DNA of 64,000 bases from Exiguobacterium sp018617385. Its GTDB lineage: Bacteria > Bacillota > Bacilli > Exiguobacteriales > Exiguobacteriaceae. Within the stretch, counting starts at the first letter, position 1, and every line of letters starts with the position of its first letter. Below the pieces are notes generated by a model. It had not been told where the DNA came from. It did not search any database and was given only the letters and a program-made list of their open reading frames with translations. The position numbers and the translations under genes were made by a program. Shown piece by piece: positions 58,274-64,000 of this stretch. Location of the stretch: the NCBI RefSeq assembly GCF_018617385.1, contig NZ_JACSKA010000004.1, positions 186,001 to 250,000 of the forward strand, in the 5' to 3' direction.

Positions 58274-61200
58274 TTATACAAATTCAATCAACAAGTCGTC
58301 ACTTTGTATTGTGTCGCCTTCTTTAATATGGATGGCCTTAATCTCACCATCTTGTGCCGCTTGAATTGTCGTTTCCATCTTCATCGCTTCTGTGACGAGC
58401 AACTGCTCCCCACGGTGAACACGACTTCCTGGTTCGACCAATACTTTTAAGACAGACCCCGGCATCGATGCACCGACTTGTTTGGCGTTCGAACGATCGA
58501 CTTTCGGACGGCTTGTCGTTGCTGATTTGACGTTGACGTCTTTAATTTCGATTTCACGCGGTACCCCGTTCATCTCATACGAGACAAGGCGGATGCCGTC
58601 TTCATTCGCTGCACTCACTTGTACGAGCTTGATGATTAACGTTTTTCCAGTCTCGATTTCAACTTGGATTGTCTCACCGACGTTTAATCCGTAGAAGAAC
58701 GTCAACGTGTCGAGCACCGATACATCCCCGTAGGTCGTTGTATGTTTGATATAGTCTTCGTACACTTTCGGATAAAGCGCATGGGCAAGAAGCTCAAAGT
58801 CCGTCACCGGTCGCTCGAACTTTTCAAACAGTTCTTGGCGTGCCGATTCAAAGTCATATGGCTTGATCAATTTACCAGGACGAACGTTTAATGGCTCTTC
58901 CCCCTTCAAGATGACTTGTTGTACATCTTTCGGGAATCCACCTGGAGGCGTCCCCAATTCACCACGCATCATTTCGACGACCGAGTCTGGGAAGTCCAAC
59001 TGGTGTCCGCGCGTCATCACATCTTCTTCCGACAAGTTATGCTGGACCATGAAGAGCGCCATATCACCGACAACTTTAGATGACGGCGTCACCTTGACAA
59101 TGTCCCCGAACAACATGTTCACTCGGGCATACATCGCCTTGACTTCGCCCCAACGGTCTCCAAGCCCGACCGCTTTCGCCTGCTGTTGGAGGTTTGAATA
59201 TTGTCCACCCGGCATCTCGTGCTCATACACGGATGGATGCGGGGCACGCATATCACTTTCAAACGGTTCATAGTTATGACGCACGTCTTGCCAGTAGTCA
59301 CTGATGATCTCATATTGTTTCGGGTCGACCTTCGGCTGACGTTCGTGGTGGTTGAGCGCGTAGACCAAACTTCCACCTGAAGGCTGTGACGTCATCCCTG
59401 ACATCGAGCTCGCTGCAACGTCAACGATATCGACACCGGCATCTGTCGCACGAGCATAGGTGAAGATCCCGTTACCGGAAGCATCGTGTGTATGCAAGTG
59501 GATTGGTAAGTCCACGGCGTCTTTCAATGCCGATACGAGTGCATAGGCCGATTCAGGCTTCAATAGACCGGCCATATCTTTGATTGCCAAGATATGCGCA
59601 CCACTCGCCTCAAGTTTCTTCGCAAGGTCGATATAATACGGAAGGTGGTACTTCGGACGGTTGCCATCGTACAAGTCTCCCGTATAACAGATGGCCGCCT
59701 CCGCCACTTTCCCAGTCGGAAGTGTCGCATCGATTGCCAATTGAATCGATTCTAAGTTGTTGAGACTGTCAAAGATTCGGAACACGTCGACTCCGGCATA
59801 TGCCGCTTCGTGTACGAATTTCTCAATGACGTTGTCTGCATAGTTTTTGTATCCGACCGCATTCGCACCGCGTAGCAACATTTGAATCAAGACGTTCGGC
59901 ATCTTCTCACGAAGCTTCATGAGACGTACCCATGGGTCTTCGGATAAGAAGCGGTAGGCGACGTCGAACGTTGCTCCGCCCCACGCCTCGACCGAGAACA
60001 ATTCTGGCATGAGTTTGCTTGTCGGTTCGGCAATGTTCAAAATGTCCTGTGTCCGCATGCGAGTCGCGAGCAACGATTGATGGGCATCTCGCATCGTCGT
60101 ATCCGTCAACAACAATTCCGGTTGACGTTTGATCCAATCGGCGAGGCCGTCCGGTCCAAGCTCTGTAAGAATTTGTTTCGTCCCTGGCTTCGCTTCTGCT
60201 GGGAGGTCATGTGGGATTCGCACCGAACGGCTGATCGGCTTGTCTTTCAGACCGACACCCGGGAATCCATTCACTGTCACATCCCCGATATAGTTCAACA
60301 GTTTCGTCCCACGGTCTTTTCGTTTCGGGAAGACGAACAGTTCTGGCGTCTCATCGATGAATGACGTGTTGTAATCTCCATTGATAAAGTTCGGGTGCTT
60401 CATGACGTTAATCAAGAACGGAATGTTCGTCTTGATTCCGCGAATCCGGAACTCGTTCAAGTTTCGAACCATCTTCGAGGCCGCTTGTTCGAATGTCATG
60501 CCATGTGTGGACAATTTCACGAGAAGTGAATCGTAGTACGGTGAAATCTCTGCACCGACATACGCATTCCCACCGTCAAGACGGACACCAAAGCCGCCTG
60601 GAGAACGGTAAGCCATGATTTTCCCAGTATCCGGCATGAAGTTGTTGCCTGGGTCTTCAGACGTAACACGTGATTGAATCGCATAACCGAGAAGTTTAAT
60701 GTCTTCTTGCTTCGGCATTTGAATCATATCGCCGTGGAGCGACTCACCTTGCGCGATCATCAATTGTGTTTGAACGATATCAAAGCCTGTGACCATCTCT
60801 GTGATCGTATGTTCCACTTGAATACGTGGGTTGACCTCGATGAAGTAGAACGACTCGTCCTCGGTCACCAAGAACTCGACCGTACCGGCGTTAACGTAAC
60901 CGACGTGACGCATGAGTTGGACCGCCGCATCACAAATCGCTTGGCGTGATGCATCAGACAAGGTCACACACGGCGCCACTTCGACGACTTTTTGGTGACG
61001 GCGTTGAACCGAACAGTCACGCTCGAACAAGTGGATGATGTGACCGTGCTCATCTCCAAGAATCTGCACCTCGATGTGTTTCGGACGTTCGACGAGTTTT
61101 TCTATGTACACTTCGTCAGAACCGAACGCCTGCTTCGCTTCTGATTTCGCACGTTCAATCAAATCTTTCATTTCCGCTTCTGTTCGAATGACACGCATTC

Positions 61201-61708
61201 CGCGGCCTCCGCCACCCATCGACGCTTTGACCATGAGCGGGAATCCGTGCTCGTTCGCAAATGCTTCCGCGTCTTCATATGATGTGAGCGGTCCATCCGA
61301 ACCCGGAATGACAGGAAGACCCGCAGCAATCGCACTCTGACGTGCTCGTACCTTATCCCCGAACGCATGTAAATGTGACTCATGCGGTCCGACAAAGATG
61401 ATGCCCTCTTCACGGCAACGTCGTGCGAGTTCAATGTTCTCCGAAAGGAAACCATATCCCGGGTGAATCGCATCACTTCCTGACTCCTTAGCGATGCGAA
61501 TGACGTCTTCAATATCGAGATACGCATCGATCGGTTTTTTGTCTACACCAATCAAGTAGGCCTCATCGGCTTTAAAGCGATGTAATGAGCCGCTATCTTC
61601 TTGTGAATAGACGGCTACCGTTCGAATGTCTAACTCTGTCGCCGCGCGAAATACGCGAATGGCAATTTCCCCACGGTTTGCAACAAGTAACTTTTTAATT
61701 GGTTTCAA
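58274..61708 (-). CDS. pyc: Pyruvate carboxylase
   Basis: PycA carboxylates pyruvate to oxaloacetate with biotin and ATP, refilling the TCA cycle. Biotin carboxylase domain: residues 1-460, with KKLLVANRGEIAIRVFRA, KASMGGGGRGMRV near 161 and EVNPRIQVEHT near 293. Carboxyltransferase domain from about 525 (LLTDTTMRDAHQSLLATRMRT), with metal-binding LHTHDASGNG near 736. The biotin-lysine is in VTEAMKMETTIQ near residue 1110. It is 1144 residues, the single-chain type. It follows ftsW, as in B. subtilis. Confidence 0.98.
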   Translation of the reverse strand: MKPIKKLLVANRGEIAIRVFRAATELDIRTVAVYSQEDSGSLHRFKADEAYLIGVDKKPIDAYLDIEDVIRIAKESGSDAIHPGYGFLSENIELARRCREEGIIFVGPHESHLHAFGDKVRARQSAIAAGLPVIPGSDGPLTSYEDAEAFANEHGFPLMVKASMGGGGRGMRVIRTEAEMKDLIERAKSEAKQAFGSDEVYIEKLVERPKHIEVQILGDEHGHIIHLFERDCSVQRRHQKVVEVAPCVTLSDASRQAICDAAVQLMRHVGYVNAGTVEFLVTEDESFYFIEVNPRIQVEHTITEMVTGFDIVQTQLMIAQGESLHGDMIQMPKQEDIKLLGYAIQSRVTSEDPGNNFMPDTGKIMAYRSPGGFGVRLDGGNAYVGAEISPYYDSLLVKLSTHGMTFEQAASKMVRNLNEFRIRGIKTNIPFLINVMKHPNFINGDYNTSFIDETPELFVFPKRKDRGTKLLNYIGDVTVNGFPGVGLKDKPISRSVRIPHDLPAEAKPGTKQILTELGPDGLADWIKRQPELLLTDTTMRDAHQSLLATRMRTQDILNIAEPTSKLMPELFSVEAWGGATFDVAYRFLSEDPWVRLMKLREKMPNVLIQMLLRGANAVGYKNYADNVIEKFVHEAAYAGVDVFRIFDSLNNLESIQLAIDATLPTGKVAEAAICYTGDLYDGNRPKYHLPYYIDLAKKLEASGAHILAIKDMAGLLKPESAYALVSALKDAVDLPIHLHTHDASGNGIFTYARATDAGVDIVDVAASSMSGMTSQPSGGSLVYALNHHERQPKVDPKQYEIISDYWQDVRHNYEPFESDMRAPHPSVYEHEMPGGQYSNLQQQAKAVGLGDRWGEVKAMYARVNMLFGDIVKVTPSSKVVGDMALFMVQHNLSEEDVMTRGHQLDFPDSVVEMMRGELGTPPGGFPKDVQQVILKGEEPLNVRPGKLIKPYDFESARQELFEKFERPVTDFELLAHALYPKVYEDYIKHTTTYGDVSVLDTLTFFYGLNVGETIQVEIETGKTLIIKLVQVSAANEDGIRLVSYEMNGVPREIEIKDVNVKSATTSRPKVDRSNAKQVGASMPGSVLKVLVEPGSRVHRGEQLLVTEAMKMETTIQAAQDGEIKAIHIKEGDTIQSDDLLIEFV

Positions 61709-61744
61709 ATGAAATCCCCCCGTTAATGAAGTTTGTTTGTTTCC

Positions 61745-62980
61745 TTACCTGACGACGTGAAGCGATGAACGTTGAACGTTTTCTTCTGACTTCACCCGAA
61801 TTTCTTCTCGTCGTGTCGCCTCTCGATGACGGTTACGCATCGAGATACTGCTGAGCACCCCGAGAACACCCATCATCATGATAAGCGATGTTCCCCCATA
61901 ACTGACCAGTGGCAAGGTTACGCCTGTCCCTGGGAACCAACCGGACATCGCACCGATATTGATGGCCGTCTGGATCATAATTTGTGAGGCAATCCCAAAC
62001 GACACGAACATCGCAAAGTGACTATCCGCATGATTGGCGATATGAATCGCGCGAAAGGCGATGAAGAAGAGTAGGACCAAAACCGTCAATACACCGAAGA
62101 ACCCTAACTCCTCCGCAATGATCGACATGATATAGTCGGTTTCTGGTTCTGGCAAATACCCATACTTTTGAAAACTGTTCCCGAGTCCGACTCCGGTCAA
62201 TCCCCCATGTACGATCGAGATGATCGACATGAGCAATTGGTGCCCATATCCTTCCGGGTCCATGAACGGGTTGAACACGACCTCAATCCGACTTCGTTGA
62301 TTCTCCGAGAAGATGGTCGTGAACAATACGAATACAGTACCCATCCCAGCTAAAATCCCCGGAATCAAAATTCGAAGCGGCGCCCCGACACCGAACCACA
62401 TGAGCAACATGATGGAACCGAGAACGAATAACCCACCCATATCCGGCTGTCCATTGATTGCGATGGCGTAGAACGAGAAGTAAAAGAGAAGCGGTACTAA
62501 GAAGAAGGCACCGATTTGAGCGCGCAACCCTTTTTTCGTGATAGCGGCCCGCGCCAGTCGACCCGGGAGTCCTTTCAACTCATTATTCCATAGTTCATGG
62601 TAGTAGTTCGCAAGCAGTATGATGAGGACGAATTTGGCAATCTCGACCGGTTGAATGGTCATTCCGCCGATGATGAGCCAAGCCCGGGCCCCGTTCAATG
62701 GCGGCATCGCCCACGTGACAAACAGCAAGATGACAGAGAGCGCATAAAGACCGAGGCGAATGCCTTTTTTCCGAAACATCTCATATCGGAACAACGTCGC
62801 GATCAAATAGACAAAGATTCCGATTCCAACGTAAACGAGCTGGCGATAGAATAGACTACTATTTGCGTAATCCCCACGATTCCAAACGCTCGCACTATAA
62901 ATCATGATGGAGCTTAGCCCGACGAGCAAGAGCACTGACAAAAACAACGCAAAATCAAAATACCGAAACCGTGTTTTCAT
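61745..62980 (-). CDS. ftsW: Septal peptidoglycan polymerase FtsW (SEDS family)
   Basis: FtsW is a SEDS glycosyltransferase that polymerises lipid II at the septum together with PBP2B. Ten membrane segments are seen in 411 residues. Motifs are NGARAWLIIGGMTIQPVEIAK near residue 94 and the catalytic-loop area FQKYGYLPEPETDYIMSIIAEELGF near 270. LVSYGGTSLIMMMGVLG near residue 354 is the SEDS end. It lies between ylaN and pyc; the B. subtilis ftsW is at the same place. No spoVE-like copy is in the dcw cluster. Confidence 0.95.
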   Translation of the reverse strand: MKTRFRYFDFALFLSVLLLVGLSSIMIYSASVWNRGDYANSSLFYRQLVYVGIGIFVYLIATLFRYEMFRKKGIRLGLYALSVILLFVTWAMPPLNGARAWLIIGGMTIQPVEIAKFVLIILLANYYHELWNNELKGLPGRLARAAITKKGLRAQIGAFFLVPLLFYFSFYAIAINGQPDMGGLFVLGSIMLLMWFGVGAPLRILIPGILAGMGTVFVLFTTIFSENQRSRIEVVFNPFMDPEGYGHQLLMSIISIVHGGLTGVGLGNSFQKYGYLPEPETDYIMSIIAEELGFFGVLTVLVLLFFIAFRAIHIANHADSHFAMFVSFGIASQIMIQTAINIGAMSGWFPGTGVTLPLVSYGGTSLIMMMGVLGVLSSISMRNRHREATRREEIRVKSEENVQRSSLHVVR

Positions 62981-63020
62981 GTATTCACTTCCTTATGTAA
63001 AACAATCCGACAACCCTTAT

Positions 63021-63061
63021 AAAAAAATACTCAAACAGCGCCACTTGCACAGTTTGAGTAT
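63021..63061 (-). terminator. Intrinsic terminator after ylaN
   Basis: ATACTCAAAC (63027-63036 side) and its exact inverse complement (63052-63061) enclose a short loop, then seven T residues on the minus strand. Confidence 0.88.
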
Positions 63062-63066
63062 AAGGT

Positions 63067-63345
63067 TCATAATTCTGAAGCTTCTGCCAAGGCAGATAAC
63101 TTTTGTTCCAATGAATCGAGCAGTCCTTTACCTTCAATGTCTGAAATGAGTCCAAGACGAACCGCAAAATCAATTTGGCGCGATAGTCCAAACATATGTG
63201 TATCAAGCACCTCTTCATAAAGCGGGCACTTCGGCATTTTTAGGTTTTCTAACTGCACTTCAATCAGACAACGGATTTTTTCAGCATCCGCCTCGAGTAA
63301 TTGAAGCGCTTGCTCCCGTTGGATTGCAGCCAAATTTGTCGCCAC
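63067..63345 (-). CDS. ylaN: YlaN family protein (UPF0358)
   Basis: YlaN is a small iron-binding protein recently linked to relief of Fur repression; it is required in iron-poor settings in Firmicutes. The 92 residues begin with QREQALQLLEADAEKIRCLI. The second half has LYEEVLDTHMFGLSRQIDFAVRLGLI, a helix pair. I choose GTG 63345 (GGAGGAGGGG upstream) since its length matches B. subtilis YlaN; the longer frame lies in the regulatory region. It is before ftsW, its usual neighbour. Confidence 0.92.
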   Translation of the reverse strand: MATNLAAIQREQALQLLEADAEKIRCLIEVQLENLKMPKCPLYEEVLDTHMFGLSRQIDFAVRLGLISDIEGKGLLDSLEQKLSALAEASEL

Positions 63346-63390
63346 TACGACCCCTCCTCCGTACGATGACAGACTGTTTGTCATAACTCA

Positions 63391-63427
63391 ACTGTACATT
63401 ATCTTTCATCATAATTCAATGTACAGT
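63391..63427. repeat. 10-bp inverted repeat in the ylaN / 63518 divergent region
   Basis: ACTGTACATT (63391-63400) and AATGTACAGT (63418-63427) are exact inverse complements 17 bases apart. Each arm contains the palindrome TGTACA. It is placed between the two divergent genes, so an operator is a fair guess. Confidence 0.6.
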
Positions 63428-63477
63428 ATGAATGAACGCGACATTCTTCCTCTTTTCCATTTTACGAGAAAGAGCGC

Positions 63478-63483
63478 TATAAT
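63478..63483 (+). promoter_or_regulatory. -10 element for 63518-63985 gene
   Basis: Perfect TATAAT 34 bases before the ATG; 18 bases upstream TTTCCA is a partial -35. Confidence 0.55.
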
Positions 63484-63517
63484 GAAACGTGTAATGTGTA
63501 TGAAGGGGGATATAAGC

Positions 63518-63985
63518 ATGATTTTTCCACTTGATGGAGCGGTTCGCCACAGTCTGACGATCGACCCGACCGTATGGATTTTTGACGAACGAAAACGAAA
63601 GATTGAAGATTTGGACTCGGTGACGGAGAATGACCGTGAGGCATACTATGCGAAAATGGGGAAAGCATGGGATGACGGATTGTCACAAGGAACTCGAATT
63701 GACCACAACAAACCGATGTCACGACAAGACAAGGATGCAGCATTACGCGACTCGTTCGCCATGCCGCTCGCGCCTTTTTTAAACAATGCCGAACCGATTG
63801 AGCTCGCGACACATGTCCGTTTTTACGGTGAGACCATATTGACTCTATCGCTCAGCGAGGCATCGCGCGTATATTTACAATTTTCAAAAGACGGAAAAGT
63901 ACTTACTGACGGACCTGTCTATGTATTGTATGAGGATCAGGTCATTCGCCAAGTCAATCATATCACCGTATTAAGCAATCAATGA
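63518..63985 (+). CDS. Conserved Bacillales protein, YlaL-like position
   Basis: A 155-residue soluble protein starting MIFPLDGAVRHSLTIDPTVW. It has charged turns, then a beta-rich end (VRFYGETILTLSLSEASRVYLQF, DGPVYVLYEDQVIRQVNHI). The size and place next to ylaN resemble B. subtilis YlaL, for which no function is settled; the match is from memory, not from an alignment. I choose ATG 63518 with SD AAGGGGGAT; earlier ATGs lie in the promoter. The stop is at 63985 and the window ends 15 bases later. Confidence 0.65.
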   Translation: MIFPLDGAVRHSLTIDPTVWIFDERKRKIEDLDSVTENDREAYYAKMGKAWDDGLSQGTRIDHNKPMSRQDKDAALRDSFAMPLAPFLNNAEPIELATHVRFYGETILTLSLSEASRVYLQFSKDGKVLTDGPVYVLYEDQVIRQVNHITVLSNQ

Positions 63986-64000
63986 GAAGGGTGACACCTT

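Noticed and set aside
1..64000. CRISPR array, prophage, insertion sequence or tRNA/rRNA genes
   Set aside because: No regular direct repeats, transposase or phage proteins, and no tRNA-like or rRNA sequence was recognised while reading both strands.

Overview
The window looks like chromosomal backbone of a low-to-mid-GC Firmicute of the order Bacillales that does not make endospores. A member of Exiguobacterium or a close relative is my best guess. I infer this from gene order, from the L-type PyrR, T-box and sigma-A signals, and from the lack of the sporulation genes that sit at the same locus in Bacillus. The order follows, with both ends reversed, the Bacillus subtilis run ylaN-ftsW-pyc-cta-ylb-dcw cluster-ylm-ileS-pyr-gmk-priA. 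No rRNA, tRNA, insertion sequence, prophage or CRISPR array was seen.

Layout from left to right. Positions 1-3303 (minus) hold priA (cut by the window edge), coaBC, rpoZ and gmk. rqcH (plus) diverges from gmk. A two-gene membrane unit (aromatic-acid-exporter-like protein plus DUF4097-like protein) follows at 5199-6964. Positions 7054-18454 (minus) are the whole de novo UMP pathway, pyrR-pyrP-pyrB-pyrC-carA-carB-pyrK-pyrD-pyrF-pyrE. It carries two PyrR attenuators and a third PyrR element that sits on the pyrP ribosome binding site. Next come rluD-type synthase, lspA and ileS with an isoleucine T-box. Positions 23099-26619 carry divIVA-ylmH-ylmG-sepF-ylmE-ylmD, followed by ftsZ and ftsA.

Positions 29374-38392 are a compact division and cell-wall cluster transcribed rsmH-ftsL-pbpB-murF-mraY-murD-murG-divIB. 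It has murF where murE usually lies, and no mraZ, murE, murB, spoVD or spoVE. Then come bshC-DUF3397-panE, yceD-rpmF, tmcAL, ddcP(ylbL)-coaD-rsmD, ylbG-ylbF, and a small accessory patch (ATP-grasp protein, YugN-like protein, cysteine hydrolase with a LexA-type box).

Positions 48274-56834 are the caa3 cytochrome c oxidase locus: ctaBCDEF, ctaG, a DUF420/CtaM protein, a SCO1 copper chaperone, a small unknown protein, and the divergent heme A synthase ctaA. The ctaB/ctaA intergenic region has Rex-like and CcpA-like operators. A CPD photolyase gene sits between ctaA and pyc, each flank closed by a perfect palindromic terminator. pyc, ftsW, ylaN and a divergent YlaL-position gene finish the window.

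Genes work in clear blocks: pyrimidine supply, septum assembly and lipid II synthesis, translation quality control (RqcH, YlmH, RluD, IleS), and aerobic respiration with its heme and copper assembly factors. Many true starts are GTG or TTG; I moved several starts inward where the ribosome binding site and family length agreed. All functional statements rest on sequence reading and family knowledge; no database search was run.
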